In this document: piece by piece, positions 9,206-18,149 of the stretch
How positions within the stretch are numbered: position 1 is the stretch's first letter
Layout: each line of letters begins with the position of its first letter
Assembly: GCA_949286015.1 (NCBI GenBank)
Contig: CASEBB010000040.1
Span: forward strand, 1 to 46,424
From: an uncultured Succinivibrionaceae bacterium
GTDB lineage: Bacteria > Pseudomonadota > Gammaproteobacteria > Enterobacterales > Succinivibrionaceae
Length of the DNA: 46,424 nt
Direction: 5' to 3'
Program-made: the position numbers and the translations under genes
Notes under the pieces: model-generated
Databases searched by the model: none
The model's input: only the letters and a program-made list of their open reading frames with translations
What the model was told of the DNA's origin: nothing

Positions 9206-10186
9206 TTAGGTGTTGTACACGCCAAAGTGCTTCTTGGCAAAAGCCACCTTAGCTTCAACGCTCATGCTGGCACGACGTGGCAGCGCTTCAATCAAGCGCA
9301 AGCGTGGCAATAAGCCCGCATTGTTCGCCGTCTGAATGGCCATACCAGGACGGGCATTGAGCTCAAGCAGCATCGGGCCACGAAACTTATCCAGCACAAT
9401 GTCAGTACCAATGTAGCCTAAGCCCGACATCTCGTAGCAGGACGAAGCTAAGTGCAGCACCTCATCCCAGTGTGGCACTTGCAGCTTGTAGAGATCCTTA
9501 TTGGTGTCAGGGTGAAACTCAATAGGATCATTGTGCTGCACTGCACGCACCGCACGTCCCGTGCGCAGGTCGATGCCCACACCCACCGCACCTTGGTGCA
9601 GATTAGCCTTGCCATCAGAGGCCGCCGTCGATAAGCGCATCATGCACATCACGGGAAAGCCCTGAAAAACAATCACACGGGTATCAGGCACACCCTCGTA
9701 GCTGTAGCCCTCAAAGCACGGATCAAAGTGAATGAGATCCTCAATCAGGGCGAAGTCAGGCTTGCCACCTAAGGAGAACAAGCCTGCCAGAATATTGGAG
9801 ACGTGGCGACGCAGGTCATGGATGTTAATGACCTGTCCTGAGGCCTTGATAAAGTGCTTATCCTTACGGCCCGTAATCACCAAGATGCCCTTACCACCAG
9901 AGCCTTGGGCTGGTTTGATACAAAACTCCGTGCGATCGCCAATGATCGACACAATGTTTTGTGCTTCCACCTGATTGTGCACTGCACCCACGAGGTTCGG
10001 GACATTGACGTGGTGTTGCAGGGCAATCTTTTTGGTGAGGAGCTTGTTATCTACCAACGGATACAGCTTGCGCTTGTTGTAGCGGCCAATGTAGTTCACA
10101 TTGCGCTGATTCATACCCATGATGCCCATTTTCATGAGCAAAAAAGGGCTGGTATAGCGCGTCAACCAAGAGGAGAGCAGAGCCAT
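9206..10186 (-). CDS. Alpha-L-glutamate ligase-like ATP-grasp protein
   Basis: 326 residues; ATG at 10186 with a strong AAGGAGGG 5-6 nt upstream. The nucleotide-binding loop is at ~85-100 (KPAQGSGGKGILVI) and the metal/phosphate motif LLELNARPGMAIQTAN lies near 275, both typical of ATP-grasp carboxylate-amine ligases related to RimK (sugar-transfer-associated ATP-grasp family). It begins 9 bp after the stop of the inactive-transglutaminase gene, so the two are co-transcribed and probably translationally coupled. In the family's known gene neighbourhood it is proposed to attach an amino acid or amine to a peptide or sugar; the substrate is unknown. Ends in a clear terminator at 9093-9132. Confidence 0.85.
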   Translation of the reverse strand: MALLSSWLTRYTSPFLLMKMGIMGMNQRNVNYIGRYNKRKLYPLVDNKLLTKKIALQHHVNVPNLVGAVHNQVEAQNIVSIIGDRTEFCIKPAQGSGGKGILVITGRKDKHFIKASGQVINIHDLRRHVSNILAGLFSLGGKPDFALIEDLIHFDPCFEGYSYEGVPDTRVIVFQGFPVMCMMRLSTAASDGKANLHQGAVGVGIDLRTGRAVRAVQHNDPIEFHPDTNKDLYKLQVPHWDEVLHLASSCYEMSGLGYIGTDIVLDKFRGPMLLELNARPGMAIQTANNAGLLPRLRLIEALPRRASMSVEAKVAFAKKHFGVYNT

Positions 10187-10195
10187 GATCCCTCC

Positions 10196-11956
10196 TTACT
10201 TTTGAGCCTTGTGCTGCTGTGGTTTCTCTGGCGCTTTACCGTCAGCAGTGCTTGGCGCCGTATCAGTATCCTTGGCAGAGGCAGTGGCGCCTTCTGTGGT
10301 CTCATCGCTACTGCGATCGTTACTGCGGGGCGCGGTGTTCTCCTGATCAAAGGCACGTGGATTAGCCTTGAGCTCACCTAACTCCCTCTTTAAGCGCACG
10401 TACTCATGCTCCTGCTCATCGCCATTGAGCGTGCCGTTAATCTGATCGACTAATGGCTTAAAGCGCTTGAGCTCGCTTAAGCGGAAGCCCGTGTAGTTAC
10501 CTAAGATCAGCACAATGGCTAAGATCACCAACTGCAGACCTAAGAAGTTAAAGGTCAGGTGCTGAATCACGGCGCTGTCCATGGCAATGAAAGCGCACAC
10601 CGCCACAAAGAGCGAGCCGCCACCTTGCTTTAAGACTTCCTTATAGCCCTCTTCTTCCCAGAGAATAGACATTCTCTCAATCGTCCACGAGAGAATGATC
10701 ATTGGGAAGAATGTGACCTTAATACCCTCGGTGAGGCCAATCTTGTAGGTGATCAGCGAAATACTGCCAATAATGGCGATCACCACAATGATCACCGCTG
10801 AGATTCTGGCTACCAGCAGCAGGTTTAAGTGCGACAGCCACGACCTGACGATCAGGCCAATACAGACAATGGAGACAAAGCCGATCAGACCTACCAATAA
10901 GGAGGTCTGTAAGAAGGCCATGGCGATTAACACTGGCATGAAGGTACCAGAGGTCTTAATGCCAATGATGATACGCAAGAAGACCACAATGAGCACGCCA
11001 ATAGGCAAGAGCAAGATACCCTTAAAGAGCGATTGCTCCTCAAGTGGCAGGGCCTCAATGGATAAGGACACCACATCGTTGCCTTGGGCTTTTTCGGTCA
11101 TGACCTTGAGCACACCGGCCTGCGCTACAGGCACCGAGGTGCGGATAATCGAGAACGATAAGCGGGCATTACGGCCACCTTGCACGTCAAGTAAGGAGCC
11201 ACCATTGCTATTCCAGATGAGCTGGTTTTCTTTAATGCCCGAGGCACCACTAAAAGGATCAAAGATCTCGTAGTGCGTGCCCTCAAAGACAGCAATGCGC
11301 TGCGTCAGAGTACGGTTACGACGGCCATCCTCTAAGTCGAGCACGTGGACAATACGGGCTGGGATCTTGGCGTAGTGCAGGATGTTGACGATGAGCTCGG
11401 CACGGGAGTACTGCTGTAAGAGCAGAGTACGAATCTCACTTTGGCGCTCTAACTCGGAGATCACCTGTACCGTAAAGGAGAAAGGATTACTCGAGCGCTC
11501 ACGAGCCTTAGAGGTAATCTCACCAATGGCGGTAGCGTAAGGCTCCGTGATCACCACCTCAGGGATGGCAGGCACAATCATCGCCGAGCGGGTGGCGTTG
11601 GCATCTTGCAGGAACTCACCACGGTAGTAGAGCGTTTGTAAGCCTACAGGATTGCGCTTCGTCCACTCGACATAGGAGATGTGATCCTTTTGGATATAGG
11701 TGGAGCCATAGCCGATGCTGGCGGTGGTTTGGCTGAGCTGGAAGAAGCCAGGTTGCTCGTCAGGGATGACCAGATCGACGGTGGCAGGGGCACTGCCTTG
11801 TGGTTCAAATTCGACCTTGGCCTCTACCTGCCAAACGGTGCGTTGCTCTCCTGGAAGAAAGGGGATTTCAAAAGTAACGTGCTGATAGGCCATCAACAAA
11901 ATGCCGGTGACAAAAAGGATGGCCGTCACCACATAGAAAACACCACGAGAAACCAT
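10196..11956 (-). CDS. Inactive transglutaminase fused to a 7-TM domain
   Basis: 586 residues. One N-terminal membrane segment (~5-25) is followed by a periplasmic region with a transglutaminase-like fold lacking the catalytic Cys-His-Asp pattern (~140-255, e.g. AELIVNILHYAKIPARIVHV), then about seven membrane helices (~310-500) and a charged, low-complexity cytoplasmic tail. This architecture (Transglut_i_TM + 7TM_transglut) occurs next to an ATP-grasp ligase and a retropepsin-like protease in many gammaproteobacteria. It probably is the membrane scaffold or substrate-binding partner of the ligase encoded 9 bp downstream. The ATG at 11956 has only a weak ribosome site. Biochemical role unknown. 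Confidence 0.85.
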   Translation of the reverse strand: MVSRGVFYVVTAILFVTGILLMAYQHVTFEIPFLPGEQRTVWQVEAKVEFEPQGSAPATVDLVIPDEQPGFFQLSQTTASIGYGSTYIQKDHISYVEWTKRNPVGLQTLYYRGEFLQDANATRSAMIVPAIPEVVITEPYATAIGEITSKARERSSNPFSFTVQVISELERQSEIRTLLLQQYSRAELIVNILHYAKIPARIVHVLDLEDGRRNRTLTQRIAVFEGTHYEIFDPFSGASGIKENQLIWNSNGGSLLDVQGGRNARLSFSIIRTSVPVAQAGVLKVMTEKAQGNDVVSLSIEALPLEEQSLFKGILLLPIGVLIVVFLRIIIGIKTSGTFMPVLIAMAFLQTSLLVGLIGFVSIVCIGLIVRSWLSHLNLLLVARISAVIIVVIAIIGSISLITYKIGLTEGIKVTFFPMIILSWTIERMSILWEEEGYKEVLKQGGGSLFVAVCAFIAMDSAVIQHLTFNFLGLQLVILAIVLILGNYTGFRLSELKRFKPLVDQINGTLNGDEQEHEYVRLKRELGELKANPRAFDQENTAPRSNDRSSDETTEGATASAKDTDTAPSTADGKAPEKPQQHKAQK

Positions 11957-12361
11957 GGGCTTATTCTCTTTGGGGAGGTTGCAAATAAGACAAAATTAGT
12001 GGTGGCTTGGCGCTACACTGCCACCTACGCTCGCTCGCTAAGCGCCGCTAGGGAAGGAGTAAACTCATAACTGACGGAAGCAGGGATGGGTGATGGCAAC
12101 TCTTGCCTAAGATGAATGGTACAGGTGAACCTGAGCCTATCTTAAGCAGGGGCACCATGATTACCCGAATTACGTCAGCTATGAAGTCAGTTGTTCCTTG
12201 GGGTTGCAGCTTAGCTGCGCGGGAGTGAGCCGGAGTGAGCTGGAGTGAGTAGGGAAATCGGGAGAAGCACCACTTACCACTTAAAAAGCAGCACCGCGCA
12301 CCTCCTCAGTATCATCAGTAGTAGGAGCGGCGCTGGTCGGGAATCGGGCTAACAGCTACTG
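11957..12361. other. Intergenic gap inside the three-gene set with repeat B copy 3
   Basis: 405 bp between the protease and transglutaminase genes. It holds repeat B copy 3 at 12072-12177. A short direct repeat of GGAGTGAG occurs around 12221-12250. No gene or clear promoter seen. Confidence 0.55.
12072..12177. repeat. Repeat family B, copy 3
   Basis: Starts TGACGGA and ends ACGTCA, with the family core GATGAATGGTACAGGTGA followed by CCTATCTTAAGCAGGGGCAC and the tail GAAGTCAGTTGTTCCT. It is 3 kb from the other copies, placed between two genes of one functional set. Confidence 0.65.
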
Positions 12362-13648
12362 TTACTTCTTTGCCGCATCGTCAGCTTTGCTGGCGGTGTC
12401 GGTCTCGGCAGCATCCTTAGAGTCGGACTTTGCCTCGTCCTTAGCGGCGGCATCCTTGTCAGCTGCTTTGTCAGCATTCTTGTCTTGAGCAGCAGCATTG
12501 GCTTTGGCCTGCTCCTGACGTGGCTTTTTATCATTAGCCTCATCTTGACGCTGATTGCGTACTGCTGGCAGCGCGTTTTCTGAGTTTGGTCCTAAGTTAT
12601 CGCCATACTCCTGTGATGGGAAGGCAACCTGACCGGCCATCGACTCGCGCTTGGCCTTGTACTCCGCGTTAGGGTCGTTACCCTCTTTCATGGCCTTTTC
12701 ATAGTCGTCGCCATTTAAGACCAAGAAGGTGTCCTTATTGCGCCCTTGGATGTGGTCACGCGAGACATCCACCACCGCGATATCCTGAATCATGGTGCGG
12801 CCAATCAGCACCGGATACTGCATGTGCGAGCGGTCAGTTAAGGTAAATTCCGTCTGTGCCGAGTAGTCACCCACCTTGATATTTAAGGCAACCACCACGC
12901 GCTCGATGCTCTTTTGGCTGGAAGATTGGCGAATAATCGAGGTGCGGACAAAAGGAGCCTCGACCTCAATATTGTGGTCGTTAGCCTCAATGGTAAAGCG
13001 ATACCAGCGCTTGCCATTGCGCTCAAATTCCGTGATGTTGCGCGCCGAAATCGAGGACACCGCCGCACCCGTATCAATACGAGAATCAAAGGTCGCATCA
13101 GCTTCCTTGATGTAGATGTACTCGTCCTCGCCTAAGTAGATCTTGCCATCAGGAGTTTGCAGATCGTAGTTACGCAGTGGCTTGACCTCAGTACGATCGT
13201 TAGCACCTAAGAGCAGGTTGTTGTCGTAGAGGTTGTCCAAGAGCGACTGGTTTTGGCGGCGCAGCGCCTTGAGCTCATTTAAGAGGTTGCGGCGAAACTC
13301 GTCATTTTCCTTCCGTTGGGCTACCAGTTCCGCACTCAGGCGGCCTAAGGTCGCGCGCTGGGAGCTTAACTCTTCATTAATGCTCTGGATTTGCCCCTGC
13401 ATTTGCAGCAGATGCTCGTTAGTGGCTTTGCTCAAGGTGGCAACATTCTCCTGTGCTGGGGATAAAGGTTTTTCGTCCTCAGGCGCAGCTAGCGTCACGC
13501 TGCTAAACAGGGCTCCTAAGGTGAGCACGCCTAAAGTCTGTGTCCACCGTGAAAGAGGTCTTAGCCATAACGACAAAAGCTTGAAGTTACGAGCAGAGCC
13601 CGTAGTCGCAGGTGCGTGTAAGTTAAGCGCTGGAGAATGCTGAGGCAT
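12362..13648 (-). CDS. Retropepsin-like aspartic protease (PF05618 type), exported
   Basis: 428 residues. A hydrophobic segment near 30-52 ending VTLAA suggests a signal peptide or anchor; residues ~60-140 form a coiled coil. The DTGA catalytic triplet of retropepsin folds is at ~190 (SRIDTGAAVSSIS) and the flanking PVLIGRTMIQDIAVVDVSR fits the family, formerly called ATP-dependent zinc protease/RimB-like. The C-terminal ~100 residues are Lys/Asp/Ala low complexity. It is the third member of the ligase, transglutaminase-7TM and protease set, and by analogy may trim or regulate the ligase product in the periplasm. A 405-bp gap with a repeat separates it from its partners, so it may have its own transcript. 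Confidence 0.8.
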   Translation of the reverse strand: MPQHSPALNLHAPATTGSARNFKLLSLWLRPLSRWTQTLGVLTLGALFSSVTLAAPEDEKPLSPAQENVATLSKATNEHLLQMQGQIQSINEELSSQRATLGRLSAELVAQRKENDEFRRNLLNELKALRRQNQSLLDNLYDNNLLLGANDRTEVKPLRNYDLQTPDGKIYLGEDEYIYIKEADATFDSRIDTGAAVSSISARNITEFERNGKRWYRFTIEANDHNIEVEAPFVRTSIIRQSSSQKSIERVVVALNIKVGDYSAQTEFTLTDRSHMQYPVLIGRTMIQDIAVVDVSRDHIQGRNKDTFLVLNGDDYEKAMKEGNDPNAEYKAKRESMAGQVAFPSQEYGDNLGPNSENALPAVRNQRQDEANDKKPRQEQAKANAAAQDKNADKAADKDAAAKDEAKSDSKDAAETDTASKADDAAKK

Positions 13649-14140
13649 AGTTTGTTCAGTGTTCCTATTTCAGGAAAGGGGAAAGCACAAGAGAGCAACA
13701 CCCTCTCAAGGTCGGTAGCTTAGGGACTAAGCTGCCTGCGTGCACCTACAGTCATAAAGCAAACAAGTATAAGACTTTTTACCCCCGAAAGGAGAGGCCT
13801 GTTTGCCCTTTTGCTGTGCGTGCATACCACCCTCATATAGAGCTCATGGGGCAAAGCACGATAAGAGGCGGTAAGAGGCGCAGCTTTGCGTGTCTGGTGT
13901 TCTCTATTTAAGCAAAAGTGGGGCGCAAAGTGTGCGCTGGTGCACACTTTTGTGTAGGGGCAGAGGGGTGGTGGTACAATGCACCCGCGCTGCGCAGCGG
14001 CTATCTGTCTGGTTTCAAGCCGATAGCGTCTCTGCGTAGAGAGGGCGGAGGGTAACAGCCCAGCCGCAGTAGTGTTTGGTTGCTAAAGAGACGACAGGTA
14101 GCAGTAGCCATGGTTGCGTTGCGTCCTGTCTTACTTTTTC
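13649..14140. other. Divergent intergenic region with a 9-bp hairpin
   Basis: Separates the protease (minus) from the AEC carrier (plus). A perfect hairpin at 13927-13950 (arms AAAGTGTGC/GCACACTTT, 6-nt loop) and a 12-bp palindrome (CGCTGCGCAGCG, about 13987-13998) are present, plus a TACAAT box near 13975 that may be a -10 for the plus-strand gene, without a good -35. The ORF on the minus strand here (13720-13947) is not credible. Confidence 0.5.
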
Positions 14141-15109
14141 ATGAATTTCTTAGACACCTTTTCCCAGATGAGCGTGCTGTTCATTCTGGTGATTATTGGC
14201 TTTACGTGCCACAAGTTGAAGATGATGGGCGAGAACTTAGATCGCTCATTGTCGGTGCTGATCATTAACGTGACGGCGCCGAGCATTATTCTCTCCTCGG
14301 TGATGGGCGACACGCTGCCAGCGCGTGAGGAGATCTTGCCGGTACTGTTAATTGGTACTTTGACGCTGCTTATCATGCTGGTGTGCGGCTGCATCTTTGC
14401 GCGCCTTCTGCACTCGCAGCAAGAGGGTATCTACCGCTTCATGTTTGCCTTTGGCAACATCAACTTTATCGGCATTCCGGTAGTCGCCGCCCTCTTTGGC
14501 AGTCAGGCTATCTTCTACATTTCGGTGCTTACCATTCCTTTCAATCTCTTGGTGTTCCTCTTAGGTCAGCTCTTCATTTCCAGCTGTAAAAAGGAGCCAG
14601 ATCCTGATACGGCGCCAGAGCTGCCACCAGAGGTGCTGAAGAAGCCAAAGCGTCGCATTCGCCTCAATTGGCGCATGATCTTATCACCAGCGTTATGCTC
14701 GACCTACATTGTGATTGCGCTGGTGTACTTCCAGATTAAGACGCCAAGCTTAGTTGGTCAGGCTTTCTCGCTGGTAGGTCAGATGACCATTCCGGCCTCG
14801 CTCTTGGTGATTGGCTCGACCTTAGCGGAGATCAAGATCTTAGAGATGCTTGGTTCGTGGCGTATTTACGTGATGTGCGCCTTGAAGCTGTTGGGTGTGC
14901 CATGCTTAATCTACGGCCTGTATAGCTTGAGCCCATTTGATCACCGTTACACTGATGTGCTGGTGATTTTAGCGGCGATGCCAGTGGCTTCCTATGGCAC
15001 CATGATCTGCCTCAAAGAGGGCATTGATCCTAAGGTGATGTCGCAGGGTACCTTTATGAGCACGCTGCTGTCGGTGGTAACGATTCCGTTACTGGCCCTT
15101 ATTCTATAA
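14141..15109 (+). CDS. AEC family transporter (auxin efflux carrier type)
   Basis: 322 residues from ATG 14141 (start MNFLDTFSQM); the open frame extends to a TTG at 14114, but the ATG gives the usual family N-terminus. No strong ribosome site for either. About ten membrane segments in two halves of five with a central charged loop (~145-175, KKEPDPDTAPELPPEVLKK). Motifs such as NVTAPSIILSSVM near the first half and GNINFIGIPV, in the family's typical discontinuous-helix region, support the call. Substrates in the family include malate, malonate and other organic acids; the specific substrate is not visible. A terminator follows at 15155-15187. Confidence 0.85.
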   Translation: MNFLDTFSQMSVLFILVIIGFTCHKLKMMGENLDRSLSVLIINVTAPSIILSSVMGDTLPAREEILPVLLIGTLTLLIMLVCGCIFARLLHSQQEGIYRFMFAFGNINFIGIPVVAALFGSQAIFYISVLTIPFNLLVFLLGQLFISSCKKEPDPDTAPELPPEVLKKPKRRIRLNWRMILSPALCSTYIVIALVYFQIKTPSLVGQAFSLVGQMTIPASLLVIGSTLAEIKILEMLGSWRIYVMCALKLLGVPCLIYGLYSLSPFDHRYTDVLVILAAMPVASYGTMICLKEGIDPKVMSQGTFMSTLLSVVTIPLLALIL

Positions 15110-15154
15110 GGCGGAGCTTAGAGCTGTCTTAGGTGGCAGCAGCAAGGCAAAGAG

Positions 15155-15187
15155 GGGATGTGTGGTGAGAGCTGCACATCCCTTTTT
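15155..15187 (+). terminator. Intrinsic terminator of the AEC carrier gene
   Basis: GGGATGTG pairs with CACATCCC (8 bp, 12-nt loop) followed by TTTTT, 46 bp after the stop codon. Confidence 0.85.
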
Positions 15188-15386
15188 CATGCTCCTTGGT
15201 GGCGTGAAGAGACCAGCTCAGTTGGTGCTGTTAGGTTGGGCTTAGGACTGAGGTTGGGCTGGAGCTTACTTTTAGATAGAGCACCGTCAGGGGGCTTTGG
15301 CGGGATGTTGCGTTGCTGTAACCTCTGGGCTTTTGTGGTTAAGGCGGTGAGGTGCACATGGTGGTAGTGGTAGTGGTAGTGATAAA

Positions 15387-15510
15387 GTTCAAAAGTATTT
15401 ACCGAGCCCCACCGATCTGCGATCTACTTGGAAGATCACTATTAGATGGCTTGTATTAGCGGTTTATCGTGAGGGTCTCAAGCGCTGCTTGGTGGTAAAT
15501 ACTTTTAAAC
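15387..15510. repeat. 124-bp element with 17-bp inverted ends
   Basis: Left arm 15387-15403 and right arm 15494-15510 are inverted copies matching at 16 of 17 positions (GTTCAAAAGTATTTACC against GTTTAAAAGTATTTACC when reversed). The end motif AAAAGTATTTACC recalls that of the element at 22044-22275 (AAAAGTGTTACC). Confidence 0.75.
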
Positions 15511-16764
15511 TCCATTAGTAGGGTGATGCGCAGACGGCAGGTGAGCAGAGGCTTTTAGCCGCACCAAGCGCAAGAGAGTGGGATAAAGCATACCCGCGAA
15601 CTTAAACCACCAATAGCAGCCAAGTTCTCTGGGTGATGCCGCTGCAAGTGGCTGCTATCCCGCCTTTAAGCAGGATTTGAGTGTCTACCACCCTGAGGAC
15701 TGCTGTGAGGTCACTCTGTGGTGTAGCGTCCGACCTGCGGTTCGTGGTTAGGAGGGGCTAAAAGCCCAGCGTGGCTGGCTGTACCCAGCAAGCTGTGCCC
15801 AGTGTGGGGGCTCTCTGATTGATAGCAGCATACCCTTAGCCTCACCTCTCTACTGAGGAGTAGGGCTTCCCTGAGGTGTATGGCTTGGTTCGCAATGACT
15901 GTAGGTGGCGGCAGAGGCCTAAAGCACCATCTAAAGAGCCTTACTCAAGATAAGCCGCTGGCTGCTCATGCCACGCACTGCACTGCGTGCCTCTCCTTAC
16001 CCCTGTTGGCTAACCTCCTTTGCCGCAAAAGGCGGTAACAGTACAAGGTGTTAACTGCTTTGCTCCTCAGCGCTCTTGGCTTTTTACCGACATCGTGTTG
16101 GTTTGCCACCAACTTTGTTGGTTTGTCAGCAACTCTGCCTACGCTTGCTCCGCCGCCTTTGCTGGACGTATCCGTCCTCATTTCCCGCCGAAAGGTGACC
16201 CGCGCCCCCTCTACACCCTGAACCGCCAGCCTTTTACAGGCGCCCGCGCTCGCCGCCATTCCACCCTCAGCACACCAGAGCAAAATAGTTGATAAAACCA
16301 CCCATATTAAGCCGCAGCTGAGCCAGCAAAGCGCAATACATTAGATAAATCCCCATAAAGCCCATTGAGCTTACATATAAATTCAAGAAGTGCCGCAACC
16401 GGCTTTTTGCCAAAAGCTGCGGCGCAAGGCCTTACTGCTAGCAAGTGAGGTCAATCTAGTGTATAAAGGTCTTTTGCCTTGCTCTCTATATCCTATGGCC
16501 CTTAGCCAGTTTATGGGATGTATTGAAAGTAAGCCCCCGTGGCAGCGGCAATGCAGAGTAGTTTTTCTTTTGCGCAAAGTCGCCAAATTGAAACTACACG
16601 GCGCGCGCCCCGTCAAGAGCGTAGCTGAAAATCGACTGACAGCTAAAAGTTTAATTTTCGCTAACGTTTTAGGGGGTGAGGTAAATGGCTTAACCATGCC
16701 ATCTTAGCTTGTTTTCGCGAAAATTAGCGACTTGGTGGCGAAAAATATCTGACGGCGGGTCATG

Positions 16765-16793
16765 TTGATCGGTTGAATATCGGTTAATATATA
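16765..16793 (+). promoter_or_regulatory. Sigma-70-type promoter
   Basis: TTGATC (16765-16770), a 17-bp spacer and TATATA (16788-16793). The predicted start is near 16800. No gene follows; a structured sequence does. Confidence 0.55.
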
Positions 16794-16799
16794 GACAAG

Positions 16800-17070
16800 A
16801 GGAGAAGGTTTATTTCTGCTCTGCCGCATGATATTTGAGGGTAAATCCCGCTACCTAGAGCTGAGGTTTGAGGAATACTCAAAAGGCCTCAGCCTCGGAC
16901 TCAGGTCAGATGCCTGCGTTAGGGAAGATCCTAAGGTCATGCTGTAAGACTTAAGAGCAAAGGCTTTGCACTATGGCCGTCTTGCCGAATGCGGCATAAA
17001 GCTCGGTTAGTGGAGCTTGAGATTTACCTTTTCTTTTAGGAGGAAGCCGCGCTTTGAGGCGTGGTGGATT
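16800..17070 (+). ncRNA. Candidate structured non-coding RNA
   Basis: Downstream of the promoter at 16765-16793, a long-range perfect stem TGCCGCAT (16822-16829) / ATGCGGCA (16989-16996) encloses several local hairpins: 16860-16893 (GCTGAGG+TTTGAG with CTCAAA+CCTCAGC), TTAGG/CCTAA (16919-16934), GCAAA/TTTGC (16957-16969). Beyond it come AAGCTC/GAGCTT (16999-17018), a T-rich stretch (17028-17037) and GGAGGAAGCC leading into a final hairpin (17047-17064). No sizeable ORF fits. The last block looks like an IS200/IS605 right end, so the RNA could be an omega-RNA-like remnant; it does not match 6S, tmRNA or RNase P RNA as I know them. Confidence 0.45.
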
Positions 17071-17072
17071 CC
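17031..17072 (+). mobile_element. IS200/IS605-like right end (solo)
   Basis: GGAGGAAGCC is followed by a hairpin (CCGCGC/GCGTGG with one G-U pair, 6-nt loop) and TGGATTCC. The window's last bases, read on the minus strand, have the same layout (GGAGGAAGCC, hairpin, GGAGACTTCAC). This is the layout of IS605-group right ends with TnpB-type elements. No tnpA or tnpB is found next to it. Confidence 0.4.
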
Positions 17073-18069
17073 AAAGGGCAGTGCACATGGCTCACGCACC
17101 ACCTTCTGAATCGTTACAGGGCAAAACGCACCTACCTGTAATAACCGAGCCTATATGTGCTGTAATTTAGCCACGGTGCAGCGCTAGGTTACAGCTTCTA
17201 ACAGCCTATTTTCACTAAGCGTAACGCTCTTAGCACTGCAGGCCATACGTCGTCGGAGCAGAGCTTTTTGTGTTTAGAGAAAAGTGGGGACGGGAGAGAT
17301 GTGTTTAGCCCTCGGCGAGGAGGGAGAGGGAAGCGCGCAGGCAGTAGCCGTGGCTGCGCTGGGCGTGAAACGACGTATGCCTGTAGTGGTAAGAGAAGTG
17401 GTCCCATTGAAGAGAAACGATCTGGGGCGTGACGGGATGTGCTTTGGCGCGGGGAAGTGTAAGAGTACGTTTATCAGGGCTGCAGCGCTGTGCATGTGAG
17501 TGCGCGCGTGCTGGGCTCAGCTTAGTCGTGCCTGCTGTGTGCAACTAAGCCAAGAGCGTTACCACCTCTGCGGTAAGGGTCTAAAGGTTAGCCTGTGTTT
17601 GCTTGCAAGCAGGCAGGTGGCACGTGTTTATTGTTCCTGATAAATAAGCTGTTTCTGCTGTACGCCTCTACATGATAGCCACCACCCTGCAGCTTGAGAT
17701 GCACTGGGGGCACGCTCAGCTTTAAGGATAGCGCCTTACCCTTGAGTGGTAGGCTTAAGTAGAGCCACTCTCAGGTAAACGCCGTATCTTAGCGGTTGGG
17801 GAAAAATCAGCCTCAACTCCGCGACGTCAGCTATCAAGCAGGGGGAACCATGTGCTGGCGGTTGGCGTGATCAACCTTGGAGTAGTGTTGGTGCCATTAT
17901 CCACCACACGCAGAGGAGAGGTGATCCCAAAATACCCAAGACCATAAGAGTGGTAGTGGCGCATCTTACTCTCGAGGCATAGCGCCGCGCCGAGCGGCCT
18001 TGTTAGGAGCCTCTGTGCAGGCTGTGCTTACCATCAAGAGCAGAGTACGTTTCTCTCTATCTGCTCTCA

Positions 18070-18087
18070 TGGCCACCATGGTGGCCA
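18070..18087. repeat. 18-bp perfect palindrome
   Basis: TGGCCACCATGGTGGCCA, 63 bp past the end of mfd. No T-run on either strand, so not a classical terminator. Confidence 0.5.
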
Positions 18088-18149
18088 CCACTATGGCCAT
18101 TAGCAGGAGCTCTGTGCGTCGCGGCAGCCTTACTGGCTACCTGAGCGCT

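Larger units (their letters stand above)
15110..18149. other. 3-kb region without convincing protein genes
   Basis: Short frames of 60-111 codons exist on both strands (for example 16020-16292, 16383-16697, 17284-17499), but they overlap each other, lack ribosome sites and show no recognisable motif. The supported contents are the AEC terminator, a GGTAGT-type microsatellite (15361-15381), an inverted-end element (15387-15510), a promoter (16765-16793) with a structured transcript (16800-17070) and an 18-bp palindrome at 18070-18087. Confidence 0.55.
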